A stretch of 13,038 nucleotides of DNA, taken from Candidatus Woesearchaeota archaeon (GTDB taxonomy: Archaea > Nanobdellota > Nanobdellia > Woesearchaeales > JAFCFN01). Below the pieces are notes generated by a model that saw nothing but the letters and a program-made list of their open reading frames with translations, ran no database searches and had not been told where the DNA came from. The translations under genes and the position numbers were made by a program. The stretch is from contig JAFCEI010000011.1 of NCBI GenBank assembly GCA_017609245.1, forward strand, positions 1 through 13,038, in the 5' to 3' direction. The stretch's first letter is position 1, and each line of letters begins with the position of its first letter. This document shows positions 1 through 6,126 of this stretch, piece after piece.

Positions 1-420
1 CTTAAGCAGGTTTGAGATAGCAGCTCCCAAAAAATTATTTCTTGCATGTCCCAGATGCATTGGCTTGTTTGTGTTCGGCGAAGAGAACTCAACAACTATC
101 TTTTCTTTTTCATCTTTGACCATGCCATATTTTTTCTTCTTGTCCAGGATATTTCTTAATGTGATGTCAGACAACCTGTCTTTGTTGATGAAAAAGTTAA
201 CATACGGCCCTGTTGCTTTGATGTCTTTTACAAGTTCGGTTCTTGCCAGCTTTCCAGAGAGCTCAACAGCGATTTCATTGGGATTTTTACCTAATCTCTT
301 GGTCAGAGAAAAACAAGGAAAAGCATAGTCGCCCAGCTCAGGGTTGGGAGGTACCTCTATCTCAGGATTTTCAACCTCTTTTTTCAGCATGTTCAGGATT
401 TCCTGCTTGAAAATATCCAT
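1..420 (-). CDS. argS: Arginyl-tRNA synthetase, N-terminal 140 residues (cut by window start)
   Basis: Class I aminoacyl-tRNA synthetase that charges tRNA-Arg with arginine in the cytoplasm. Reading the minus strand from the ATG at 420 gives 140 uninterrupted codons running off the window edge. Residues 1-80 match the N-terminal tRNA-recognition (Add-1) domain, including NPELGDYAF at 26-34 and GPYVNFFI at 71-78. Residues 111-128 read EFSSPNTNKPMHLGHARN, the hallmark ArgRS segment with the HIGH-type ATP-binding motif HLGH at 122-125. The start fits the family: few residues precede the Add-1 domain. The catalytic KMSK region and anticodon-binding domain lie outside the window. The gene is divergent from the small gene at 522. 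Identification is secure; only the missing two thirds of the protein cannot be assessed. Confidence 0.95.
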   Translation of the reverse strand, partial: MDIFKQEILNMLKKEVENPEIEVPPNPELGDYAFPCFSLTKRLGKNPNEIAVELSGKLARTELVKDIKATGPYVNFFINKDRLSDITLRNILDKKKKYGMVKDEKEKIVVEFSSPNTNKPMHLGHARNNFLGAAISNLLK

Positions 421-444
421 ATTTCATATATAATATGCTGCTTT

Positions 445-453
445 CTTAAATTC
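445..453 (-). promoter_or_regulatory. Probable TATA box for argS
   Basis: On the minus strand this reads GAATTTAAG, centred 29 bases before the argS ATG, so the transcript would begin at or within a few bases of the start codon. A second candidate, TACTTTAAAA at 461-470, would give a leader of about 20 bases. Only spacing and base composition support this. Confidence 0.4.
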
Positions 454-492
454 TTTGCTGTTTTAAAGTACTCACCGCTCAGTAACAAAAGA

Positions 493-502
493 TTTATAAA
501 TA
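493..502 (+). promoter_or_regulatory. TATA box, leaderless promoter of the 84-aa gene
   Basis: TTTATAAATA is a near-consensus archaeal box A. Its centre is 24-25 bases before the ATG at 522, so transcription should start at the start codon itself. No Shine-Dalgarno sequence is present. Confidence 0.65.
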
Positions 503-521
503 TCTATCACAATAATATATC

Positions 522-776
522 ATGGACAATGAAAACAAATTCTGGAATTCAAAAGAAGGTGAACTAATTAAAAGAATACAAAAAGAACAAAAAGAGCTAA
601 GAAAAGATATTGATGAACTTCAAGAACTGTCTAAAATTGTTAAAGAAAATGCTGAAAATCTGATATGCACAAGAGCTATAAACGCTGCTTCTGATAAATT
701 GAAATATAACATGTTCATGGCTGCAACTGACAAAGTAACATACATCACACTAAAACCAGAATATCAAAATCCTTAA
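522..776 (+). CDS. Hypothetical coiled-coil miniprotein, 84 aa
   Basis: Not recognised. The 84-residue protein is rich in Lys and Glu. Residues 10-45 look like a continuous amphipathic helix or coiled coil (EGELIKRIQKEQKELRKDID, with a heptad-like spacing of I and L). A less charged C-terminal part follows. There is no signal peptide, membrane helix or metal motif; the single Cys is at about residue 49. Expression is supported by a good TATA box at leaderless spacing. Its stop codon (774-776) is directly followed by the stop codon of the opposite-strand gene, so the two genes share a 3' boundary with no spacer. The function is unknown; a protein-binding adaptor would fit the helix but is a guess. 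Confidence 0.7.
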   Translation: MDNENKFWNSKEGELIKRIQKEQKELRKDIDELQELSKIVKENAENLICTRAINAASDKLKYNMFMAATDKVTYITLKPEYQNP

Positions 777-1004
777 TCACTTCTTCAAAAACTTCTCAGC
801 CCTCTTGAGCATCTCTTTTTTCAGGCCGATAAAACATCCGCCTTTTTTTCCAGCAGCATATGTTGATTCTTTTGGTTTTAAGATCTTGTTGATATCAGGA
901 TGCTCAATGTCAATATGAGTTATCCTTGCCCTGGATTTCCCTTTCTCATGAACATAAACCTTAGCTCCTTTCAGCTCTTTTTTTCCATATCCTACGCCTG
1001 TCAT
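777..1004 (-). CDS. Hypothetical basic small protein, 75 aa
   Basis: Not recognised. This is a Lys-rich, strongly basic 75-residue protein. It has an N-terminal segment with beta-strand character (GAKVYVHEKGKSRARITHID, about 13-32), a central Pro/Gly loop region with AAGKKGGCF at about 50-58, and a C-terminal amphipathic Lys-rich helix (LKKEMLKRAEKFLKK, 61-75). The compact alpha/beta look and high charge would suit nucleic-acid or ribosome binding, but that is inference. The ATG at 1004 directly follows the TAG stop of the upstream gene (1005-1007), so it is the last gene of a three-gene operon and is probably translationally coupled. It has no independent promoter. Confidence 0.75.
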   Translation of the reverse strand: MTGVGYGKKELKGAKVYVHEKGKSRARITHIDIEHPDINKILKPKESTYAAGKKGGCFIGLKKEMLKRAEKFLKK

Positions 1005-1226
1005 CTATCTCACCCAATACAGCATCAGCCAGCTCAAAAAGACCAGAAAGCTCATGCCAAACACAAACCACAACAGGTTCTTGTCATTTGCAAGCCCAAA
1101 CGGGATAAATCCTATGATCCCGCCCACAGCAAACTTGCTGTTTTCAGAGTCTGACAAAAAACTAAGAATTATAAGAAACAGACCTATAAATAATACTGCA
1201 ATCCCGATTATAACGAGCTTTTTCAT
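1005..1226 (-). CDS. DUF131-like membrane protein, two TM helices
   Basis: Small archaeal membrane protein of unknown function, 73 residues from this ATG. The order of features matches the DUF131 (TIGR00304) family as I know it. There is an N-terminal hydrophobic helix (LVIIGIAVLFIGLFLIILSF), then a polar stretch, then FAVGGIIGFIPFGLANDK (compare the family's GGVxxIGPIPIxxG pattern), then a second hydrophobic helix (LLWFVFGMSFLVFLSWLML). A TTG in the same frame at 1244 would add six residues and overlap the upstream gene. I prefer the ATG at 1226 because it lies one base after the upstream stop (1228-1230), the tight junction style seen throughout this operon. The family assignment is moderately sure; the function is unknown. 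Confidence 0.65.
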   Translation of the reverse strand: MKKLVIIGIAVLFIGLFLIILSFLSDSENSKFAVGGIIGFIPFGLANDKNLLWFVFGMSFLVFLSWLMLYWVR

Positions 1227-1227
1227 C

Positions 1228-1512
1228 CTAAAGAGATTCTTCAATCTTTTTCAGAACATCTGCCAAGATCTGGAACAGGTTATTTCCTGATTCTTCTGCT
1301 TCAGCAGGTTTTTCAGCTGTCAAAACACCTTTTAGCTTGTAGCTGTCACCCTCTTTGTCCAGTATCAGCTCAAACTTCTGAAAACCTGCAGCTTTCTCTG
1401 TATAATTCTTGACAGAATTCCCAACAATCTTCTTTAGAACAATCATCTGGACTGGCTCAACTGCGTCAAAACCAGTCAGTGATATGTTTCCCCCGAGTTC
1501 TATAGTTGCCAT
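1228..1512 (-). CDS. Conserved-looking 94-aa protein, possible HPF/RaiA-like fold
   Basis: First gene of the three-gene minus-strand operon. The N-terminal segment is IELGGNISLTGFDAVEPVQM, then a helix (IVLKKIVGNSVKNYTEKAAGF), two strands (FQKFELILDKE and SYKLKGVLTAEKP), and a C-terminal helix beginning NLFQILADVLKKIEESL. The beta-alpha-beta-beta-alpha order, the closing aromatic/Leu-rich helix ending in KKIEESL, and the size resemble short ribosome hibernation factors (HPF/YfiA), whose last helix reads like MYxAIxxxxxKLERQL. This is fold-level inference by eye; no residue proves it. The ATG at 1512 has TATA-like sequences at 1527-1534 and 1542-1551 on its strand. The acidic loop AEAEESG at about 70-76 replaces a tighter turn. 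Confidence 0.7.
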   Translation of the reverse strand: MATIELGGNISLTGFDAVEPVQMIVLKKIVGNSVKNYTEKAAGFQKFELILDKEGDSYKLKGVLTAEKPAEAEESGNNLFQILADVLKKIEESL

Positions 1513-1526
1513 AGTTACTACAGCTC

Positions 1527-1551
1527 TATTTAAAGTATTAAGATTTATATA
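1527..1551. promoter_or_regulatory. Divergent promoter pair (1512 operon / methylthiotransferase)
   Basis: On the plus strand TTTATATA (1544-1551) is centred 26-27 bases before the ATG at 1574. That gives a leaderless message and argues against the earlier ATG at 1559, which would lie upstream of the predicted transcription start. On the minus strand TTTAAATA (1534-1527) and CTATATAAAT (1551-1542) are candidate boxes for the gene starting at 1512. The 61 bases between the two starts thus hold both promoters. Confidence 0.6.
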
Positions 1552-1573
1552 GTTTTCTATGCAATTTCACACT

Positions 1574-2794
1574 ATGAAGATATATATAGAGAACTACGGC
1601 TGCTCTGCAAATTATAATAATGGTGAGATAATTGCAGGTCTGCTGAAAAAAGCAGGCCACAAGCTGACATCAGAGAGAGCTGCAGATATCATCATACTAA
1701 ACACCTGCACTGTAAAAACTCCTACAGAAAATAAGATCCTGAAAAGGATCAGACAGGTAAAAAAACACCTTATTGTTACAGGCTGTATGCCTTCTGCCCA
1801 GGCAGACCTGATAAGAACTGCAAACCCTAATGCAACGCTGATAGGCATCCACCACATCAAAGACATTGTAAAAGCAGTGAAAAACAAGCAGGATATGATA
1901 AACAAAAGAAAAGAATTAAAACTGTGCCTGCCAAAAATAAGAAAAAACAAGATAATAGACATTGTCCAGATATCAGAAGGGTGCAAAGGCAACTGTTCAT
2001 ACTGCATAACAAGACTTGCAAAAGGAAAACTTGTTGTTTATCCTGATCATGAAATAATAAAAGAGATAGAATCAGCTATTAAAGAAGGGTGTAAAGAGAT
2101 ATGGCTCACAAGCCAGGACACTGCTGCTTATCCTAATTTACCTTTGCTGTTAAACAAGATAGCCAGGCTTCCAGGTGAGTTTAAGATAAGGCTTGGCATG
2201 GCAAACCCGAACAATGTTTTGCCGATACTAAATCCACTAATAAGATCATTCAGCTCAGAAAAAATATTCAAATTTCTGCACATCCCTGTGCAGTCAGGCA
2301 ATGACCAGGTATTAAGATCAATGAACCGCTACTACAAAATTGCTGATTTCAAAAAAATAGTCAGGGAATTTAGAAAAGTTTATCCAGAAATCACTATTGC
2401 AACAGACATCATCTGCGGCTTTCCAGGAGAGACAGAAAAACAGTTTGATGATTCATTAAGATTGATAGAAGAGATAAAGCCAGGTGTCCTGAACATCTCA
2501 AGATTCTGGCCAAGGCCTGGAACAGAAGCTGAAAACATGAAGCAGCACCCAAGCTGGCTCACAAAAGAGAGAAGCAAACAGCTAACAAAACTCTTCAACC
2601 AGATAGCTTCTGAAGAAAACAAGAAGTGGGTTGGATGGGAAGGTAAAATTTTGATCGATGAAAAAGGGAAAAACAGCACATGCATAGGAAGAAATGATTT
2701 CTACAGGCCAGTCATTGTCAAAGGCAGGCACAGGCTAGGCCAGACAATGACAGCAAAGGTAAGAACAGTGACTGCGCATGATCTGCGGGCCTAA
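1574..2794 (+). CDS. tRNA t6A37 methylthiotransferase (MiaB-like, e-MtaB/CDKAL1 type)
   Basis: Radical SAM enzyme that adds a methylthio group to N6-threonylcarbamoyladenosine at tRNA position 37, next to the anticodon, improving ANN codon reading. It has 406 residues from the chosen start. The N-terminal UPF0004 domain begins MKIYIENYGCSAN, with cluster Cys at 10, 45 (LNTCTVKTPTENK) and 71 (VTGCMPSAQ). The radical SAM motif is EGCKGNCSYC at 135-144, with Cys137, Cys141 and Cys144. HIPVQSGNDQVLRSMNRYY and DIICGFPGET are further family signatures. A C-terminal TRAM RNA-binding domain occupies about 345-400. The start at 1574 is preferred over 1559 because of TATA spacing and because homologues begin with MKVYIETYGC-like sequence. 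All six cluster cysteines are present, so the enzyme should be active. The t6A-type assignment over MiaB follows the archaeal context and CTVKTPTE signature. Confidence 0.93.
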   Translation: MKIYIENYGCSANYNNGEIIAGLLKKAGHKLTSERAADIIILNTCTVKTPTENKILKRIRQVKKHLIVTGCMPSAQADLIRTANPNATLIGIHHIKDIVKAVKNKQDMINKRKELKLCLPKIRKNKIIDIVQISEGCKGNCSYCITRLAKGKLVVYPDHEIIKEIESAIKEGCKEIWLTSQDTAAYPNLPLLLNKIARLPGEFKIRLGMANPNNVLPILNPLIRSFSSEKIFKFLHIPVQSGNDQVLRSMNRYYKIADFKKIVREFRKVYPEITIATDIICGFPGETEKQFDDSLRLIEEIKPGVLNISRFWPRPGTEAENMKQHPSWLTKERSKQLTKLFNQIASEENKKWVGWEGKILIDEKGKNSTCIGRNDFYRPVIVKGRHRLGQTMTAKVRTVTAHDLRA

Positions 2795-2804
2795 AACCGC
2801 AACA

Positions 2805-2812
2805 TTTTTAAA
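2805..2812 (+). promoter_or_regulatory. Upstream TATA box for the L7Ae transcript with long leader
   Basis: TTTTTAAA is centred about 26 bases before 2835. Transcription from here would start at 2833-2839 and give an 80-86 base leader before the L7Ae start codon, containing the kink-turn-like hairpin. It lies 10 bases after the methylthiotransferase stop. Confidence 0.5.
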
Positions 2813-2834
2813 CACTCCAATACTCCAAAAATAT

Positions 2835-2918
2835 ACCTATGAGTGATGATGGCAGAGATGCCTGAGTGAGGAACATTATTCTCACACTTTAAATAATACC
2901 TAAGGGGGTTGTAATAAA
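2835..2918 (+). promoter_or_regulatory. L7Ae 5' leader with kink-turn-like hairpin
   Basis: The hairpin is GGCA (2851-2854), GNRA-type loop GAGA (2855-2858) and TGCC (2859-2862). Directly below it, T2850 faces T2863, A2849 faces G2864 and G2848 faces A2865: a U-U pair plus tandem sheared A-G/G-A pairs, exactly the box C (GAUG) / box D (CUGA) core of a kink-turn, with GAU (2845-2847) as the three-base bulge. The outer stem is weak (two wobble pairs, 2843-2844 with 2866-2867), so it may be a K-loop rather than a full K-turn. L7Ae binds this motif, and archaeal L7Ae is reported to control its own mRNA through a leader kink-turn, so autoregulation is a direct inference. A second hairpin pairs GTGAG (2866-2870) with CTCAC (2881-2885). 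GGGGG at 2904-2908 is a Shine-Dalgarno-like site. Confidence 0.55.
2888..2895 (+). promoter_or_regulatory. Downstream TATA box, near-leaderless L7Ae transcript
   Basis: TTTAAATA is centred 27 bases before the L7Ae ATG at 2919. If used, it gives an almost leaderless message that lacks both the kink-turn-like hairpin and the GGGGG ribosome-binding site, so the gene may have two transcripts with different control. Confidence 0.45.
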
Positions 2919-3407
2919 ATGACTGATGAAAATAAAGTTTATGAAGCTATTGAAGGAGCAAGATCATCTGGAAAGATAAGCAAGGGAGCTAATGAAGCTA
3001 CAAAAGCGATTGAAAGAGGCACAGCAAAACTGGTTGTTGTTGCAAAAGATGTGACACCGCCTGAAGTTGTGATGCACATACCATTGCTTTCTAAGGAAAA
3101 AGGCATCGCATGTGTAGAAGTGAAGAGCAAGGAAGAGCTTGGCGCAGCAGCTGGCCTGTCAATTCCAACAGCAGCAGTGGCAATAACAAAAGAAGGTGAT
3201 GCAGCAGCCATTGTAAAAGAGGTTGTTGATGCTAACAAGCCTGAAGCGCCTGCAGAAGAAAAGAAAGAAGCACCAAAAACAGAGGAAAAGCCTGCTGAAG
3301 TCGCCAAAGAAGCAAAGCCAGAAGAGAAAAAAGAAGAAGCTCCTGAAGAAGAAGAGAAACCAGCAAAAGAAACTAAAGAAGAAAAAGCTGAAGAAAAGAA
3401 AGAATAA
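2919..3407 (+). CDS. rpl7ae: Ribosomal protein L7Ae with long charged C-terminal tail
   Basis: Large-subunit protein eL8/L7Ae that binds kink-turns in 23S rRNA, in box C/D and H/ACA guide RNAs and in archaeal RNase P RNA. Residues 1-105 form the L7Ae fold. They contain the RNA-contact helix KGANEATKAIERG (22-34), VVVAKDVTPPEVVMHIPLL, and GAAAGLSIPTAAVAI, all typical of the family. Archaeal L7Ae is normally about 120 residues. Here residues 106-162 are an added tail made almost only of Lys, Glu, Ala and Pro, with repeats of the type PAEEKKE. The start at 2919 is supported by GGGGG ten bases upstream and by a TATA box at 2888. It is the first gene of a packed operon with S28e, L24e and EF-2. 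The tail is probably disordered; its role is not known. Confidence 0.95.
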   Translation: MTDENKVYEAIEGARSSGKISKGANEATKAIERGTAKLVVVAKDVTPPEVVMHIPLLSKEKGIACVEVKSKEELGAAAGLSIPTAAVAITKEGDAAAIVKEVVDANKPEAPAEEKKEAPKTEEKPAEVAKEAKPEEKKEEAPEEEEKPAKETKEEKAEEKKE

Positions 3408-3419
3408 GTTTACTAAAAA

Positions 3420-3713
3420 ATGGCATTCACAAAAAATAAACCTCAATCAAGGCCTTCCAGAGGCAAAGCTAAAGAAGCAGAAGTAAAAGGAGTTGTGCAT
3501 TTCACAAGAGCAACTCCTGCAAGTGTAGAAGAAATTATAGGAAGAACAGGCTCAAGAGGAGAAGCAACACAAGTAAGATGCAAGATCCTTGATGGAAGAG
3601 ATAAAGACAAGATAATAAGAAGAAATGTTTTAGGCCCTGTCAGGCTAAAGGATATCCTGATGCTGAGAGAAACAGAGTTTGAGGCTCAAAGGCTGACTCA
3701 GGGAAGGAAATAA
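3420..3713 (+). CDS. rps28e: Ribosomal protein S28e
   Basis: Small-subunit protein eS28, located near the mRNA exit and decoding region. Residues 31-95 match the family throughout: ATPASVEEIIGRTGSRGEAT (31-50) with the near-invariant GRTGSRGE at 41-48, then QVRCKILDGRDK, RNVLGPVRLKDILMLRETE and a short basic end. The usual archaeal protein is about 70 residues. This one has roughly 25 extra N-terminal residues rich in Lys, Arg and Ser (KNKPQSRPSRGKAKEAE). No later in-frame ATG precedes the domain, so the extension appears real. It starts 12 bases after the L7Ae stop and ends one base before the L24e ATG. The adjacent L7Ae and L24e genes reproduce the classic archaeal L7Ae-S28e-L24e cluster. 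Confidence 0.96.
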   Translation: MAFTKNKPQSRPSRGKAKEAEVKGVVHFTRATPASVEEIIGRTGSRGEATQVRCKILDGRDKDKIIRRNVLGPVRLKDILMLRETEFEAQRLTQGRK

Positions 3714-3714
3714 G

Positions 3715-3894
3715 ATGGCCAAATGTACATTTTGCGGAGAGAGTATTGAAAAAGGCACTGGAAAGATATTTGTGAAGAAAGATGCGAAGATCCTGCATTT
3801 CTGCTCAAACAAGTGCGAGAAGAACATGTTCAAGCTGAGAAGAAAGCCTGCAAAACTTAAATGGACCAAACATTACAGGAAGGGGGAACAATAA
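3715..3894 (+). CDS. rpl24e: Ribosomal protein L24e (zinc finger, 59 aa)
   Basis: Large-subunit protein eL24. It is only 59 residues and easily missed by length cut-offs. It reads MAKCTFCGESIEKGTGKIFV and onward, with four zinc-binding cysteines Cys4, Cys7, Cys30 and Cys34 (CTFC and CSNKC), then NMFKLRRKP and LKWTKHYRK, both diagnostic of L24e. The ATG lies one base after the S28e stop codon (TAA G ATG), and its own stop is again one base before the EF-2 ATG with the same TAAGATG junction, so all three are translationally coupled. GGGAAGGA at 3701-3708 may serve as ribosome-binding site. No anomaly apart from the loss of any nucleoside diphosphate kinase gene, which often follows L24e in other archaea. 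Confidence 0.97.
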   Translation: MAKCTFCGESIEKGTGKIFVKKDAKILHFCSNKCEKNMFKLRRKPAKLKWTKHYRKGEQ

Positions 3895-3895
3895 G

Positions 3896-6082
3896 ATGGC
3901 TGAAAAGATGGTTGACAAGGTATTGAGGTTGATGACCAAACCTCTGCAGATCCGTAACATAGGCATTGCTGCACACATTGATCATGGCAAGACCACCTTA
4001 TCAGACAACCTGCTGGCAGGAGCTGGCATGATGTCAGAAGAGCTTGCTGGAAAACAATTAGCATTGGATTTTCATGAAGATGAACAGGCAAGAGGGATTA
4101 CAATTGATTCTGCTAATGTAAACATGGTTCATGAAGTAGAAAGCAAGGAATATCTGATTAATTTGATCGATACTCCAGGTCATGTTGACTTTGGAGGAGA
4201 CGTGACAAGAGCTATGAGAGCTGTTGACGGTGCAGTGGTTGTCGCTTGCGCTGTAGAGGGAATTATGCCGCAGACAGAGACAGTGCTAAGGCAGGCTCTT
4301 AAGGAAAGGGTAAAGCCAATACTGTTCATCAACAAGACAGACCGTCTTATCAAAGAGTTAAAGCTGACTCCTGAAGCAATGCAGGAGAGATTTGTCAATA
4401 TCATAACAGGGGTTAACAAGCTGATAAAACAGATAGCTCCTGAAGAATTCAAGGAAAAATGGCAGGTAAATGTTCAGGAGGGAAGTGTCTGTTTTGGTTC
4501 AGCATTCCACAACTGGGCATTGTCAATACCTTTTATGCAGAAATCAGGCATAACATTCAAGGATGTTATTGATGCTTATGAAAAAGAAGAAGAATGGAAA
4601 GCATTGGGAAGAAAGGCTCCGCTGCACAGGATACTTCTGACAGCAGTTGTAAAGCACCTCCCAAACCCTGTTGATGCCCAGGCATACAGGATAAAGCAGA
4701 TATGGAGAGGGGACCTGGAGTCAGAAGAGGGGCAGCAGCTGGTAAAATGCGATCCAAAAGGCAATGTTGCATTTGTCCTGACCAAGATTGTTTATGACAA
4801 GCAGGCAGGGGAGATAGCGACAGGCAGGCTGTTCTCTGGAACACTAAGAAAAGGGGCAGAAGCTTACATGAACATGTCAAAGAAGAGCGTGAAACTGCCT
4901 CAAATCATCTTATACAAAGGTGCTCAAAGACTCCCTGTTGATGAGATACCTGCAGGGAATATCGCAGGAGTTGTAGGCCTAAAAAGCGCATTTGCAGGCG
5001 AGACTATAAGCACAACGCCAATGGAGCCGTTCGAGGCAATAACACATATATTTGAGCCGGTCGTTACAATCGCTATCGAGGCTAAAAAGCCTTCAGACCT
5101 GCCAAAGCTGATCGATGTTCTGAGGATCATCGGCCAGGAAGACCCGAGCGTGCAGATCGAGATCAATGAAGAGACAGGCGAGCATCTGATGCATGGCATG
5201 GGTGAACTGCATCTGGAGGTCATAACAAACCGTATCAGGACAGAAAAAGGCGTGGATGTGTCAACATCGCCGCCGATTGTCGTGTACAGGGAAACTGTCA
5301 TGAAACCAGGGCCTGAAGTTGAGGGAAAAAGCCCTAACAAGCACAACAAGTTCTATTTCAAGGTCGAGCCTTTGGAAGATTCCATAACAGAGCAGATGAA
5401 AGCAGGAGAGATCCACGAGGGAAGGGTCAAGAAAAAGGATCAGGACCTGTGGAAAAAGCTTGAAGAGGCAGGGATGGACAGCAAGGTGTCAAGAAAAGTA
5501 AAAGATATCTACAAAGGAAACCTGTTTATTGACGGGACAAGAGGTATTGTACACATCGGTGAAGTGATCGAGATGTGCATGGATGCTTTTGAAGACGTCA
5601 TGTCTGGAGGTCCTTTGTGCAAAGAGCCTTGTGCAAAAGTAAAGGTCATCATGACTGACTGTAAGCTGCACGAAGACGCGATCCACAGGGGCCCTGCACA
5701 GGTACTGCCTGCTGTAAGAGACTCTATAAGGCTGTCAATGCACAATGCAAAGCCGATGCTGTTGGAGCCGCTTCAGATATTGCAGCTTGAAAGCCCAGTA
5801 GAATACATGGGTGAAGTGTCTAAGCTTGTGCAGAACAAGAGAGGGCAGCTGCTTGACATGAAAGAAGAAGGCGCAAATCTGACAGTAAGAGCCAAGATAC
5901 CTGTTGCAGAGATGTTTGGGTTTGCATCAGACTTAAGGTCAGCAACAGGCGGCAGAGGATACCAGTTTGTAGTTGACCAGATGTTTGAAAAGCTGCCAGA
6001 AGAGCTGCAATCCAAGACAATAAAGCAGATAATGGACAGAAAAGGCCTTACAGAAGCGATGTTAGGGGTTAAAGAGGAGTGA
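3896..6082 (+). CDS. fusA: Translation elongation factor 2 (aEF-2), diphthamide His present
   Basis: GTPase that drives ribosomal translocation; 728 residues, normal archaeal length. G-domain motifs are AHIDHGKT at 26-33 (P-loop), RGITI at 66-70 (switch I), DTPGH at 92-96 and NKTD at 146-149. Domain III-like GQEDPSVQIE and MGELHLEV follow. Domain IV carries LHEDAIHRGPAQ, whose second His (residue 597, codon 5684-5686) is the residue turned into diphthamide in archaea and eukaryotes. Domain V follows, with ATGGRGYQFVVDQMF. GGGGG at 3882-3886, nine bases before the ATG, looks like the ribosome-binding site. It joins the L7Ae-S28e-L24e operon after a one-base spacer, an unusual place for EF-2. 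The retained His597 fits with the Dph6 fusion gene at 9044. Confidence 0.98.
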   Translation: MAEKMVDKVLRLMTKPLQIRNIGIAAHIDHGKTTLSDNLLAGAGMMSEELAGKQLALDFHEDEQARGITIDSANVNMVHEVESKEYLINLIDTPGHVDFGGDVTRAMRAVDGAVVVACAVEGIMPQTETVLRQALKERVKPILFINKTDRLIKELKLTPEAMQERFVNIITGVNKLIKQIAPEEFKEKWQVNVQEGSVCFGSAFHNWALSIPFMQKSGITFKDVIDAYEKEEEWKALGRKAPLHRILLTAVVKHLPNPVDAQAYRIKQIWRGDLESEEGQQLVKCDPKGNVAFVLTKIVYDKQAGEIATGRLFSGTLRKGAEAYMNMSKKSVKLPQIILYKGAQRLPVDEIPAGNIAGVVGLKSAFAGETISTTPMEPFEAITHIFEPVVTIAIEAKKPSDLPKLIDVLRIIGQEDPSVQIEINEETGEHLMHGMGELHLEVITNRIRTEKGVDVSTSPPIVVYRETVMKPGPEVEGKSPNKHNKFYFKVEPLEDSITEQMKAGEIHEGRVKKKDQDLWKKLEEAGMDSKVSRKVKDIYKGNLFIDGTRGIVHIGEVIEMCMDAFEDVMSGGPLCKEPCAKVKVIMTDCKLHEDAIHRGPAQVLPAVRDSIRLSMHNAKPMLLEPLQILQLESPVEYMGEVSKLVQNKRGQLLDMKEEGANLTVRAKIPVAEMFGFASDLRSATGGRGYQFVVDQMFEKLPEELQSKTIKQIMDRKGLTEAMLGVKEE

Positions 6083-6092
6083 AACCGTAATG

Positions 6093-6126
6093 TTTATAAA
6101 TGAGGGAAAACCTTTATTTATAAAAT
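6093..6126 (+). promoter_or_regulatory. Promoter region of EF-1alpha, two TATA-like boxes
   Basis: TTTATAAA at 6093-6100 and TTTATTTATAAAAT at 6113-6126 are both archaeal box-A-like. The second predicts a start near 6143-6147, giving a leader of about 10-14 bases that would just include the GGGGGG run (6143-6148) eight bases before the ATG. The first predicts a leader of about 35 bases. Confidence 0.5.

Noticed and set aside
65..328. Plus-strand open frame of 87 codons
   Set aside because: It is the antisense shadow of argS, whose minus-strand frame has the diagnostic HLGH and SSPNTNKP motifs.
1227..1244. TTG start for the DUF131-like gene
   Set aside because: It would overlap the upstream gene and add MKNLFR before the natural MKKLVII start; the ATG one base after the upstream stop fits the operon's junction style.
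1559..1573. Earlier ATG for the methylthiotransferase (five extra residues)
   Set aside because: It lies upstream of the transcription start predicted from the TATA box at 1544, and the family begins at the MKIYIENYGC position.
2843..2884. Box C/D guide RNA between the methylthiotransferase and L7Ae (GTGATGA, CTGA, GTGAGGA, CTCA)
   Set aside because: Box C and the first CTGA are good and 12 bases apart, but the second half has a mismatched C' box, only eight bases of spacer and no true D box. A kink-turn leader of the L7Ae gene explains the same bases better. A degenerate C/D RNA is not fully excluded.
3159..3446. Minus-strand frame extremely rich in Phe and Cys
   Set aside because: It is the antisense of the Lys/Glu-repeat tail of L7Ae; the composition is an artefact of AAG/GAA codons read backwards.
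3223..3486. Plus-strand Lys-rich frame overlapping L7Ae and S28e
   Set aside because: It is a frame-shifted reading of the same repeat-rich tail, crossing two well-supported ribosomal protein genes.
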